Shown here piece after piece: positions 35,345-45,767 of a stretch of 64,000 nt of DNA. Source of the stretch: a marine actinobacterium MedAcidi-G3 (GTDB lineage: Bacteria; Actinomycetota; Acidimicrobiia; Acidimicrobiales; Poriferisodalaceae). A model generated the notes under the pieces. The model saw nothing but the letters and a program-made list of their open reading frames with translations, was not told the DNA's origin and did not search any database. Location: the NCBI GenBank assembly GCA_000817105.1, contig JUEP01000004.1, positions 83,292 through 147,291 on the forward strand, given 5' to 3'. The translations under genes were made by a program, and so were the position numbers. Numbering within the stretch: position 1 is the stretch's first letter; each line of letters opens with the position of its first letter.

Positions 35345-38300
35345 TGTCGAAGGGCGCCTTAGCTGGATTGCCGCGCCACCTCGCTGATGACCAGCTCCTT
35401 TCGCAACTACTCGGCCGCAAAAGCGCTGAAGTAGTAGTGGCACAGGCGGGCCGAGCTTTTTTTGTTGCAGGCATCGCCGAAGTAAGTTCTCAGAAACCGA
35501 TTGTGGTCGTGACGTCCACTGCTAGAGAAGCAGAGACTTTGTGTGATGACCTTGAAATTTGGCTTGGTAAGGATCGTGTTCGGTACTTCCCAGCTTGGGA
35601 AACCTTGCCCTTCGAGCGAATAAGCCCAGCAACAGAGACGATGGGTAACCGTCTCGAAATATTGCATGGAATTCAAACAGGGCGAGGTCCCGATGTTGTA
35701 GTGGCCCCCGTACGTTCTCTTCTCCAGCGGATAAACCCGGAGGTCCGAGATGTTGAAGTTCTCGAGCTGAGAAGAGGAGATAGGGCTGATTTATCCAAAC
35801 TTGCAACGTCTTTGGTCGCGAACGGATACCGCCGCGAATTTCAAGTCGAACACAGAGGTGAATTTGCTGTCAGGGGTGGGATCTTGGATATTTTTCCCGC
35901 AACTAGTGCTTATCCCGTCAGAGTAGATCTTTGGGGGGACGAGCTTGAACGCCTGAGCGAGTTCTCGGTTTCTGATCAGCGGTCAACAGTTGAGATTGAC
36001 TCTGTAGCTATTCCCCCAGCACGCGAGTTGTTACCAACAATCCAAATACGAGAGCGAGCTAGCGCGCTTTTTGAGGCCGAACCATGGGGTCGTGAACAAT
36101 GGGATCGTTTAGCCGTCGGAGAGTTTTTTGATGGGATGGAATCATGGCTTCCATGGCTAATGGAAGAAGAGCTGGTTCTGGGCGACCTGCTTCAATCGGA
36201 CGCATTGGTTTTGCTGTTGGACCCCAAGCTTCTGAAAGACCGTTCCTCAGAACTAATAGCTGAAGAGGAAGACTTAGCTCAGACACTTGCGACGACTTGG
36301 GAGGCGTTGGACTCAGCCGGAAATCCGAGGGTATTTCCGAAGCTCCACGTGCCCTTTGAGCGGGTGCTTAGGGATTGCCGCTCGAACGTCTGGACAGTGG
36401 CAGGCACTTCGTCGAACCCTTCTCAGGCTCGATTCGAAATTCGGCCTTGGGAGACAGCCGTCGGCAACCCAGATCGTCTCCTCAATCAAATCAGAGAACT
36501 GGCCAAGCAGCCCGGAATGCGAGTGGTGCTGGCCGCTAGCGGTCAGGGATCCGCTCAGCGAATGGCCGAGACGATGCGCGCAGAAAACATTGAGTTAGAA
36601 CTGCACGAAAACGGTCTTTATAAAGGACAAGTTGGCGGCCACGTGGTGGCAGCACCCATTCAGGAGGGTTTCATAGCGTCGGACCTGTCAATAGCTGTTC
36701 TTACTGAAAGAGATATAACAGGTAGGCGCAGAACCCACAGACCGCCTCGACCAGTTCAAGGAGCTCAGCGAACCTTTGAAGATCTTCAAACAGGTGACTA
36801 TGTAGTTCATCACCACCATGGTGTTGCTCGATATATAGGAATGGAACACAGAACTTTGATGGGTTCTGAGCGTGACTATCTGGTTTTAGATTTTAAAGGC
36901 ACGGATAAGTTGTATTTGCCTAGTGATCAGATCGAGCTCATTCGACCCTACATAGGTGGGGAAACTCCGACGTTAAGTCGTATGGGCGGAACTGACTTCG
37001 CCAAACAGAAAGATCGTGTCCGATCTGCTGTCGCTGAAATTGCACAAGAATTAGTAGTTCTCTACCAGTCGAGACTGCAGAGCTCTGGTCATTCTTTCCC
37101 AGCAGATACGCCATGGATGAGAGAACTTTCTGATTCGTTTACTTTTGAAGAAACCCCCGACCAACTTGGCGCTATCCAAGATGTGTTATCTGACATGGAA
37201 TCCCCGCACCCTATGGACCGTTTAATTTGTGGCGACGTAGGGTTCGGGAAAACTGAAGTAGCTATGCGAGCAGCGTTCAGCGCTATTGGTGAAGGAAGGC
37301 AGGTAGCGGTGTTAGTGCCAACCACTCTTTTGGCGCAACAACACCACCAAACTTTCGAAGATAGATTCGCCGCCCATCCTGTGCGGGTCGAGGCTTTAAG
37401 CCGTTTCCTCACTCCTTCTCAACAAAAAAAGGTCGTATCTGCAGTTAAGGATGGAAGCGTTGATGTGTTGATCGGTACTCATCGGATGCTCTCCGAAGAT
37501 ATGAAATTCAAAAACCTTGGACTTTTGGTTATTGATGAAGAGCAGCGATTTGGAGTTGTGCATAAGGAGACAATTAAGAGATTCAAAACTGATGTCGACG
37601 TGTTGACTTTGAGCGCCACTCCGATCCCACGAACTTTGGAGATGAGCCTTACTGGTATAAGAGATTTGTCTCTACTGCAGACAGCTCCCGCTGAAAGACT
37701 CCCGATTTTGACTCATGTTGGTGAGTACGACGAACGGGCTGTGACGGAAGCGATCCGCCGAGAGCTTCTTCGCGAAGGTCAAGTATTTTTTGTCCATAAC
37801 AGAGTTGAGGATATTTCTGAAGTAGCGGCACGACTGCAGGAAATGGTCCCAGAAGCACGTATAGGTGTTGCACACGGCCAGATGGACGAAGGCTCTCTCG
37901 AAAAAGTCGTTATAGATTTTTGGGAGCAAACCTATGACGTTCTCGTGTGTACAACGATCATCGAATCGGGGATTGATATGCCAAGTGTAAATACGCTTGT
38001 CGTCGACAGAGCCGATTTGATGGGCCTGGGTCAGTTACATCAGCTTCGCGGTCGAGTCGGAAGATCTGGACAACGAGCTTATGCATATTTGTTTTTCCCA
38101 CAGAATCGTGTCCTGACCGAAAAAGCTTTCGAGAGATTAAAGACAATTGGGGAGTCGACCCAGCTTGGTTCGGGTTTCCGAATTGCTATGAGGGACCTTG
38201 AGATTAGAGGTGCTGGCAATTTACTAGGAGGTGCGCAATCGGGCCACATAGCCGCAGTCGGGTATGACCTTTACTGCGAGATGGTTACCGAAGCCGTAGC

Positions 38301-38781
38301 GGAGCTAAAAGGCGAAGAAACTCAAAAAGCCTCGGAAATAAAAATTGATTTGCCGATTAAGGCCTACTTACCGGTGGACTATGTCGAAGCTGAAGAGCAG
38401 CGGCTTGAGGCATACCGAAGGCTTGCAAATGTAAGTGAACTCGTAGAAGTCGCAGATATAGAAGCCGAGTGGGTTGATAGGTACGGCCCGATCCCAGATC
38501 CAGCAAAAACACTTTTACACATAGCGTTGTTGAGGTCTGAATGTGTCCGTCTCGAAGTGACCGATATAAATGTCTCAAATCGTAACCGAATCAGAATTTC
38601 CCCGATGGAACTAAGCCAAAGTGAACAAGTTCGTTTTAGACGGCTAACCAATGAGGGGCCTTACACCGGCGGTACTTACAAAGAGGACTTATATGAGGTC
38701 ACAATTCATGCCGAACCAGTGAGTTCGATGCTCCCTGGACAGGTCTATTCGTTCCTTCGTGAACTCCGACCCCCTAAATAG
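35341..38781 (+). CDS. mfd: Transcription-repair coupling factor Mfd
   Basis: DNA translocase of 1146 residues that removes stalled RNA polymerase and recruits UvrA. Domains in order: UvrB-homology region (REFQVEHRGEFAVRGGILDIFP near 160-185), RNA-polymerase-interaction domain (TGDYVVHHHHGVARYIGM), RecG-like helicase (GDVGFGKTEVAMRAAFSAI Walker A, VIDEEQRFGV DEEQ box, TLSATPIPRTLEMSL, RGRVGRSGQRAYAY) and a C-terminal UvrA-binding domain. Full length for the family. It starts at GTG 35341 or the next codon ATG 35344, overlapping pth. Confidence 0.98.
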   Translation: MMSKGALAGLPRHLADDQLLSQLLGRKSAEVVVAQAGRAFFVAGIAEVSSQKPIVVVTSTAREAETLCDDLEIWLGKDRVRYFPAWETLPFERISPATETMGNRLEILHGIQTGRGPDVVVAPVRSLLQRINPEVRDVEVLELRRGDRADLSKLATSLVANGYRREFQVEHRGEFAVRGGILDIFPATSAYPVRVDLWGDELERLSEFSVSDQRSTVEIDSVAIPPARELLPTIQIRERASALFEAEPWGREQWDRLAVGEFFDGMESWLPWLMEEELVLGDLLQSDALVLLLDPKLLKDRSSELIAEEEDLAQTLATTWEALDSAGNPRVFPKLHVPFERVLRDCRSNVWTVAGTSSNPSQARFEIRPWETAVGNPDRLLNQIRELAKQPGMRVVLAASGQGSAQRMAETMRAENIELELHENGLYKGQVGGHVVAAPIQEGFIASDLSIAVLTERDITGRRRTHRPPRPVQGAQRTFEDLQTGDYVVHHHHGVARYIGMEHRTLMGSERDYLVLDFKGTDKLYLPSDQIELIRPYIGGETPTLSRMGGTDFAKQKDRVRSAVAEIAQELVVLYQSRLQSSGHSFPADTPWMRELSDSFTFEETPDQLGAIQDVLSDMESPHPMDRLICGDVGFGKTEVAMRAAFSAIGEGRQVAVLVPTTLLAQQHHQTFEDRFAAHPVRVEALSRFLTPSQQKKVVSAVKDGSVDVLIGTHRMLSEDMKFKNLGLLVIDEEQRFGVVHKETIKRFKTDVDVLTLSATPIPRTLEMSLTGIRDLSLLQTAPAERLPILTHVGEYDERAVTEAIRRELLREGQVFFVHNRVEDISEVAARLQEMVPEARIGVAHGQMDEGSLEKVVIDFWEQTYDVLVCTTIIESGIDMPSVNTLVVDRADLMGLGQLHQLRGRVGRSGQRAYAYLFFPQNRVLTEKAFERLKTIGESTQLGSGFRIAMRDLEIRGAGNLLGGAQSGHIAAVGYDLYCEMVTEAVAELKGEETQKASEIKIDLPIKAYLPVDYVEAEEQRLEAYRRLANVSELVEVADIEAEWVDRYGPIPDPAKTLLHIALLRSECVRLEVTDINVSNRNRIRISPMELSQSEQVRFRRLTNEGPYTGGTYKEDLYEVTIHAEPVSSMLPGQVYSFLRELRPPK

Positions 38782-38807
38782 GTCATTCAGCCCGTACCAT
38801 TTCGAGC

Positions 38808-39770
38808 GTGGTAGTTAATCGTGGCAAGAACATAATTGGTAGAGCCGTCGTTTCTTTGTTGTTGATTCTTCTAACGGTTCCTGGGTGTGGTGAAAGCGCT
38901 GAATCGTTAAGTGGGTCAGCCCGAGACGAAATTTTTGATCGGATTGATCAAGATGGGGATGGTGTTGCTCTGCGCAGCGACTACGAAATGGCAGTTTCGC
39001 TGGCGGATCGAACGAAAGTTGTTGCGTTCTACCCAGGAGGGAGCCTGAACGTTGAGACTGTTCTGACGAGTCTCGCGAAGTCGCCACCCAGTCGACTTGT
39101 CGACCCTGAGAACCCGACAAATGAAGTTTTCCTCGCTCGCATGACATCAATGTTGAGACTGCGGCTAGCGGCTGTCGTCATCAACGACGCCGGATTTGAT
39201 ATTGATTTTACTGGAGATGATGAAAGCTTGAATGACCAAGTTCAAGCACACATTTCTGGCGGCTTTGAGGCATGGGCACAAGAGCAGGCGCTGATAGCTG
39301 ATCCGCGCTTAGAAAAGTTCGCTACCCCGCATTGCATCACGCTCATTGCCACCGAGACTGAAGCTGAGGTGAAAACAGCGAAAGAGCGGATTGAGGCAGG
39401 AGAGCCAGCCGAGGTGGTGGCCTCGGACGTCAACGCACAAGGAACGTCACGTTGGCCTAATGGCGATGTTGGTTGTGAAGACTTACTGGCATGGGCCAAC
39501 ACCTTTGGTGAAAGTGCTGCGCCTCTAGGGAAAATGAAGGCTGGAGATACATCTGAAATCGTTTCCATGCCATCGGACTTCAGCTCCACAGGCCGTTTAT
39601 GGATGATTTTTAACGTTCGAGAGCTTAAAAGCGAAGATGCAAACCCGACCCGGCTCGGCCCATTCGCCCAGCAAGTCTTAGCAGACCTAGTAGTCGAATA
39701 TGAGGTAGTCGTGGAGACAAAACTTGGCGTCTGGGATCCCGTCGGGCTTTCAGTTGTTCCAAGCCGGTAG
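38808..39770 (+). CDS. PpiC/SurA-like lipoprotein (putative peptidyl-prolyl isomerase or chaperone)
   Basis: Exported protein of 320 residues with a lipoprotein signal (SLLLILLTVPGCG, lipobox Cys about residue 27). The central and C-terminal parts look like a PpiC-type rotamase: a HCITLIATETEAEVKTAKER strand-helix (the usual place of HIL..SEEEA), the GDVGCEDLLAWANTF segment, and a later MIFNVRELKS strand. The catalytic pattern is weak, so it may act only as a chaperone. Position between mfd and mazG is shared by similar lipoproteins in actinobacteria (for example lpqU in M. tuberculosis lies in this block). GTG 38808 start. Confidence 0.75.
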   Translation: MVVNRGKNIIGRAVVSLLLILLTVPGCGESAESLSGSARDEIFDRIDQDGDGVALRSDYEMAVSLADRTKVVAFYPGGSLNVETVLTSLAKSPPSRLVDPENPTNEVFLARMTSMLRLRLAAVVINDAGFDIDFTGDDESLNDQVQAHISGGFEAWAQEQALIADPRLEKFATPHCITLIATETEAEVKTAKERIEAGEPAEVVASDVNAQGTSRWPNGDVGCEDLLAWANTFGESAAPLGKMKAGDTSEIVSMPSDFSSTGRLWMIFNVRELKSEDANPTRLGPFAQQVLADLVVEYEVVVETKLGVWDPVGLSVVPSR

Positions 39771-39777
39771 TTCTAAC

Positions 39778-40854
39778 TTGCCAAAGATTATTATTGGTGG
39801 GCTGGGCCCAGGAGACGCAGATCTAATACCGGACGCAGTTCTAAAGTTAGTCAGGACTCACCTCACATTTCTGCGAACTAGAAAACACCCATGTGCCTAC
39901 GTGTTTGAGGATTTGGACTCCTTTGATCATCTGTATGAGTCGCAGCGGGACGAAGCAGGTATCCATGAAGTCATGGTTGAGCAATTGGTTCGGGAGTCAA
40001 CAGATCTAGGAACGATTGGCTACCTCGTCCCTGGTTCACCGCTAATTGCAGAGCGAACGGTCGAACTTCTCCGCCAGCGTGAAGAAGTGAGCGTCGAAAT
40101 ACTCCCAGGAGTTTCATTCCTAGACCTGGTTTGGGAGAGGCTTCAGGTCGATCCGATAGCGCGCAACGTCAGCATCGTTGACGCCCAAGCATTTGGTACT
40201 GAAGTCACTGGGCTAAAGGGTCCACTGCTAGTCGCTCAATGCGATAATAGGTCCGCTCTTTCGGGTATCAAACTTTCGATTGATGTTGAGGAACCTCCGA
40301 AAGTAACAGTGCTTCAACGTCTAGGCCTTGAAGACGAAGCAGTTTTCGAAGTCGAGTGGGAAAATTTAGACTTAGGTTTTGAACCGGACCACCTGACCTC
40401 GCTTTGGATCCCGGAACTACCTCGTAGCGATTTAGCTCGGCTGATAGTCGACTTACATGCGCTAGTTCGTCGACTCCGATCGGAATGTCCATGGGATATG
40501 GATCAAACCCATGTGAGCCTTATCCCTGGCCTTTTAGAAGAGGCAAACGAGGTTGTGGAGGCCATTGAGTTAGCAGAAAAAGGTGAGGGTTCACTTGAAG
40601 ATCTAGTTGAGGAACTTGGCGATCTTCTATTCCACATAATTATGCAAAGTGTAATTGGAGAGGAAGAAAAGACTTTTGACTTAGCCGACGTAGCACGCGA
40701 GGTTCGAAACAAAATGATTCGACGCCACCCACATATCTTCGATAGGAACTCTGGTTCACCCATGCCAACTAAAGAAGAGTTAGTTGAGCAATGGCAAACG
40801 ATCAAAGCAGCTGAACGAGAAACGGCGAATTCGAAAAAAAGTAGAGCAAACTAG
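39778..40854 (+). CDS. mazG: Nucleoside triphosphate pyrophosphohydrolase MazG with N-terminal methylase-like domain
   Basis: Two-domain protein of about 358 residues. The first about 220 residues resemble the tetrapyrrole-methylase fold (IIIGGLGPGDADLIPDAV, YLVPGSPLIAERTVELL) seen in YabN-type MazG proteins, probably without methylase activity. Residues after about 240 form the MazG domain (LRSECPWDMDQTH, LLEEANEVVEAIELAE, EELGDLLFHIIMQS) that hydrolyses (d)NTPs to monophosphates. The TTG at 39778 follows the upstream lipoprotein stop by 7 bases; an earlier in-frame start at 39724 would overlap that gene and is less likely. Confidence 0.92.
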   Translation: MPKIIIGGLGPGDADLIPDAVLKLVRTHLTFLRTRKHPCAYVFEDLDSFDHLYESQRDEAGIHEVMVEQLVRESTDLGTIGYLVPGSPLIAERTVELLRQREEVSVEILPGVSFLDLVWERLQVDPIARNVSIVDAQAFGTEVTGLKGPLLVAQCDNRSALSGIKLSIDVEEPPKVTVLQRLGLEDEAVFEVEWENLDLGFEPDHLTSLWIPELPRSDLARLIVDLHALVRRLRSECPWDMDQTHVSLIPGLLEEANEVVEAIELAEKGEGSLEDLVEELGDLLFHIIMQSVIGEEEKTFDLADVAREVRNKMIRRHPHIFDRNSGSPMPTKEELVEQWQTIKAAERETANSKKSRAN

Positions 40855-40964
40855 ATTTCTAAACCGTTTCTATAGGTGTTCAAGGCCGATAAAGACTGGT
40901 GCTTGGAGCCTCTATTTCTCTAACTCGCAGCTACCATCAATCTTGATCTTATGGCTGCCCATAG

Positions 40965-42717
<1,753 letters not shown>

Positions 42718-42728
42718 AAGCGTTTCTG

Positions 42729-42756
42729 CTTTACAGGTCTGTCATGACCTGAAAAG
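42729..42756. terminator. Hairpin at the convergent ftsB/tetR ends
   Basis: An 11-base stem (one mismatch) with a 6-base loop spans the tetR stop codon and lies 12 bases after the ftsB stop. Arms are 42729-42739 and 42746-42756. It fits a bidirectional terminator at the junction between core genes and the inserted cluster. No T-run. Confidence 0.45.
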
Positions 42757-43294
42757 AGCGCTCAACAATTACTTCTTTGTGCTTGTCGGGGTCGACGCCA
42801 CGCTGTTCGAGTGAGAGTCTGATTATTCCTACTGCCCCGGCAGCCCGCATTCTGTCCTCAACGGAGGGATTAGGGCCGACCAAATAAGCGTAGAAATCTC
42901 TGGCTTGAGATCTGAGTCGTTGTCCGATGGGGCTGTGCTGAATCGCGGCGTCGTTCCAAACCAACCGAAAGACTTGGATATCGTCGGCGAGTAAGTCGTA
43001 ATACTGATTTAGGGCTTCTCGCATTGACTCGGTGCTTTGGTCAAAGGTACTAATCCGTTGGAGTAACTCGTCACTGCTGTCGTGAAGCTGAGCAGCTAGA
43101 CCCTCGAGAACATCATTTTTGGAGGCGAAGTGATAGTAGAGCGCGGCAGGGGTGATATTTAGGCTCGAGGTCAACTGCCGAATTGAGGTTCCGTCGTAGC
43201 CATGTTCGGCGAATAATTGCCGGGCGTTTTCCAAAATCTGGTTCTTTGTATTGGCTTGCGCTGCTCTTGCTGTTTCCACCATTGGCATGCCCAA
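42731..43294 (-). CDS. TetR-family transcriptional regulator
   Basis: Repressor-type regulator of 187 residues. The N-terminal helix-turn-helix is ILENARQLFAEHGYDGTSIR...ITPAALYYHFASKNDVLEGL, and the rest is a divergent ligand-binding helical domain. The first codon in this frame is TTG 43294; ATGs at 43288 and 43282 are equally plausible starts. It is divergent from coxS across a 245-base region with inverted repeats (43300-43323 next to its start, and 43330-43379), so it probably controls itself and the cox-like genes. The inducer is unknown. Confidence 0.93.
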   Translation of the reverse strand: MGMPMVETARAAQANTKNQILENARQLFAEHGYDGTSIRQLTSSLNITPAALYYHFASKNDVLEGLAAQLHDSSDELLQRISTFDQSTESMREALNQYYDLLADDIQVFRLVWNDAAIQHSPIGQRLRSQARDFYAYLVGPNPSVEDRMRAAGAVGIIRLSLEQRGVDPDKHKEVIVERSFQVMTDL

Positions 43295-43299
43295 AAACT

Positions 43300-43323
43300 A
43301 TCTAATTCTTATTTGAAATAGAT
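43300..43323. promoter_or_regulatory. Imperfect palindrome before tetR (candidate operator)
   Basis: Half-sites ATCTAATTC (43300-43308) and GAAATAGAT (43315-43323) match in 8 of 9 positions around a 6-base spacer. They lie a few bases upstream of the tetR start, the usual place for an auto-repressed TetR operator. Confidence 0.5.
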
Positions 43324-43329
43324 GCTCAT

Positions 43330-43379
43330 AGCCCAGAAAACTAAGAAAAAGTTCTAAAAAAGTTTGGTGTTTCTGGGCT
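43330..43379. repeat. Inverted repeat in tetR-coxS intergenic region
   Basis: Perfect 10-bp arms AGCCCAGAAA (43330-43339) and TTTCTGGGCT (43370-43379) separated by 30 A-rich bases, with a further AAACT/AGTTT pair inside. It could be a second regulator site or a hairpin in a leader. No other gene was seen between 43295 and 43538. Confidence 0.55.
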
Positions 43380-43538
43380 CTATTCTCACCTGAAAGACTT
43401 TTGCCACTTGCCTTGCGTGCAGACTCTTTCCGAAATCAATCAAAGAAGTGGATGATTCGGTGAGGCACTAAGGCCTTGAATAGGGCATGATTGAGTCCGA
43501 CCTAAGGGTCGCCCTACTGTTGGAGGAAGGGAACAACT

Positions 43539-44006
43539 GTGGAAATCAGCGTTGCAGTAAATGGAACAGGCCGTGTGAGTGAGGTCGAGCCCAGAACGTT
43601 GCTCGTTTATTACCTGCGCGACGAACTTGGGCTTACTGGCACAAATGTGGGTTGCGACACCTCCTCCTGCGGAGCATGCACGGTTCATTTGAATGGTGAA
43701 TCAGTCAAATCCTGCACGATGTTGGCCGTTCAGGCTGACGGTCAGGAAGTAACCACCATCGAGGGCCTTGCCCCTTCTTCGGATGAACTTCACCCCATGC
43801 AAGAAAGCTTTCAAAATAACCATGGTTTGCAGTGTGGTTATTGCACACCGGGGATGGTTATGGCGGCATGTTCCTTACTTGAAGAAAATCCAGTCCCCAC
43901 CGAGGCGGAAGTTCGAGAAGGACTCGAAGGAAACCTCTGCAGATGTACCGGATATCACAACATTGTTAAAGCAGTCCTGGCCTGTAGCGGTCAAGACGTG
44001 AGTTGA
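43539..44006 (+). CDS. CoxS-like [2Fe-2S] subunit of a molybdenum hydroxylase
   Basis: Iron-sulfur subunit (155 residues) of the xanthine dehydrogenase/CO dehydrogenase family. The plant-ferredoxin-type cluster ligands are Cys39, 44, 47 and 59 ([17 protein letters not shown]). The second cluster ligands are Cys99, 102, 134 and 136 (CGYC..CRC). It transfers electrons from the molybdenum centre to the FAD subunit. GTG 43539 is preceded by GGAGGAAGGG. It is followed 12 bases later by the FAD subunit, but no large subunit gene follows. Confidence 0.94.
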   Translation: MEISVAVNGTGRVSEVEPRTLLVYYLRDELGLTGTNVGCDTSSCGACTVHLNGESVKSCTMLAVQADGQEVTTIEGLAPSSDELHPMQESFQNNHGLQCGYCTPGMVMAACSLLEENPVPTEAEVREGLEGNLCRCTGYHNIVKAVLACSGQDVS

Positions 44007-44018
44007 AGGGCTAAGTAA

Positions 44019-44846
44019 ATGATTCCAGCTGCCTTTGACTACCAAAAAGCCGATTCAGCAGAAGAAGCGATCGCCTTGATTGTTGAGCATGGAGACGAAG
44101 CAAAACTGCTTGCAGGAGGTCACTCGCTTATACCTATGATGAAGTTACGACTTGCTGTGCCAAGTGTTCTTGTTGATATAGCAGGCGTTGAAGATCTCAG
44201 TTACATCAACGATTGTGGAGATCACTTCGCTATTGGAGCGTTAACAAAACACCGATTGCTCGAGACGAGCGACCTTTTGCTGGCAGAGTGCCCTCTTCTA
44301 GCTCATGTAGCTAGCAAGGTTGGAGACCCTCAAGTTCGACATCGGGGGACACTTGGCGGATCGTTAGCCCATTCTGATCCGGCATCAGACCTGCCCGCCG
44401 CTATTTTGGCTTTAGGGGGTTCGCTCATTGCTGAAGGGCCCGGCGGGTCGCGCGAGATTGCTGTCGCTGATTTCTTCACCGGATATTTTGAGTCTTCACT
44501 GGCTGAAGACGAGATGTTGACCGAGGTGCGAGTCCCGAAGGCCCCGGGAGCTTCTTGGAACTATCAGAAATTTAATCGGCGGGCACAGGACTGGGCGATC
44601 GTGGGAGTTGCAGCGGTTGAAGTCAACGGCGCAACACAAGTTTCATTGGTCAACATGGGTTCTACACCCCTTCGCGCTGAAGCGGTGGAGTCTGCATTAG
44701 CGGGAGGTGCTTCGGCGACAGAAGCTGCTGAAGTTGCGGCTGAAGGAACTGATGCGCCAACAGACCTTAACGCTTCTCCTGAATACCGGGATCACTTGGC
44801 CCGCGTTCTAACCAAGAGGGCCTTGGAGGCGAGCGGCGTTTCGTAG
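44019..44846 (+). CDS. CoxM-like FAD-binding subunit of a molybdenum hydroxylase
   Basis: FAD subunit of 275 residues. The two flavin motifs are AGGHSLIPMMKLRLA (residues 32-46) and TLGGSLAHSDPASD (residues 111-124, the TIGGS-type loop). The C-terminal CO_deh_flav_C domain (WNYQKFNRRAQDWAIVGVAA) is intact. Together with the CoxS-like subunit it would form the electron-transfer half of a CO dehydrogenase-like or other molybdenum hydroxylase. The gene that normally comes next, the 80-kDa molybdopterin large subunit, is missing: a short intergenic stretch and an opposing SDR gene take its place. Confidence 0.93.
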   Translation: MIPAAFDYQKADSAEEAIALIVEHGDEAKLLAGGHSLIPMMKLRLAVPSVLVDIAGVEDLSYINDCGDHFAIGALTKHRLLETSDLLLAECPLLAHVASKVGDPQVRHRGTLGGSLAHSDPASDLPAAILALGGSLIAEGPGGSREIAVADFFTGYFESSLAEDEMLTEVRVPKAPGASWNYQKFNRRAQDWAIVGVAAVEVNGATQVSLVNMGSTPLRAEAVESALAGGASATEAAEVAAEGTDAPTDLNASPEYRDHLARVLTKRALEASGVS

Positions 44847-44907
44847 CCCTAAAGATCTGTCATGGCGCGCCACGTCCGTTTTGAAATGTAATGGCGCTGC
44901 AATGCTT

Positions 44908-45654
44908 TCAGTCCAGTAGTCCGGAGGCCTGACCTCCGTCAATAAGCAGCCCTGTACCGGTAATAAACTTTGCCTGCTCAGAACAGAGAAAGGCTACGGC
45001 TGCGCCGAAATCATCGGGGTCACCTGTTATTCGAGCTGGGACAGTTGATGCGGCTGTCTCTTTGTCGGGCACAATTTTCGCGACACGATCTGTCCAATGT
45101 GTTCCTGGCTGCGCTGAATTTATAGTAACCCCATCAGCGGCTACCTCACGAGCAGTGATTTTCAGAAAACTGGTGAGCCCTGCTCGAGCTACCGAGCTGG
45201 CCATTAAGTACTCAATCGGTTGTTTCACTCCCACGCTGGTGATCGCGCAAACACGTCCCCAGCCCCGATCCCTCATGTCAGGAATAGCCGTTCGACACAT
45301 TTCGATCATTGCTCGACAGTTCATGTCGAAGGCTGCTTGATAAGAGTCCAGATCAGTATTTTCGAACGTCCCTGGGGGAGGTCCCCCAGCGTTGGTAACT
45401 AAAATATCCAAATGACCTAATTCAGATATCGCCTGTTGGACGAATATTTTTCCTGAATTTGGGTCGGACAGGTCTGCTTCGATGGCGACTACATCTCCGC
45501 CTATGACCGCAGCAGCCTCTTGGAGCTTTGCTCCGTCGCGCCCGCAAATAGCAATACGAACGCCCTCTGCAGCAAGCGCTTTGGCTGCCCCTAATCCCAG
45601 ACCCGCTGAGCCCGCCGCTACAGCGGCGGTTCTTCCACTAATGCCTAGATCCAT
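44908..45654 (-). CDS. Atypical short-chain dehydrogenase/reductase (FabG-like)
   Basis: Rossmann-fold protein of 248 residues with a cofactor loop AGSAGLGLGAAKALA, the NAG motif in VTNAGGPPPG and a C-terminal GTGLLIDGGQASG. The catalytic part is unusual. After the ITS serine, the positions where classical SDRs have Tyr and Lys hold Ser and Arg (EYLMASSVARAG). A similar change occurs in one FabG-like subgroup. Activity and substrate are therefore uncertain. It lies on the opposite strand between the CoxM-like gene and the MoxR gene, where coxL is expected. Confidence 0.88.
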   Translation of the reverse strand: MDLGISGRTAAVAAGSAGLGLGAAKALAAEGVRIAICGRDGAKLQEAAAVIGGDVVAIEADLSDPNSGKIFVQQAISELGHLDILVTNAGGPPPGTFENTDLDSYQAAFDMNCRAMIEMCRTAIPDMRDRGWGRVCAITSVGVKQPIEYLMASSVARAGLTSFLKITAREVAADGVTINSAQPGTHWTDRVAKIVPDKETAASTVPARITGDPDDFGAAVAFLCSEQAKFITGTGLLIDGGQASGLLD

Positions 45655-45767
45655 TTTGCAAAATCCCTTCGAATGTCTCGCGGAAACATATATGGAAAGT
45701 GGGTTGCTTTGCTGAATGAAGCCTGAGTTAGGACTAATTAAATTATTGCCCGTATTCTTGGTGAAGT

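Noticed and set aside
44860..44875. Short GC palindrome TGGCGCGCCA between the coxM-like and SDR genes
   Set aside because: Ten bases only, no loop and no repeats elsewhere noticed; likely chance.
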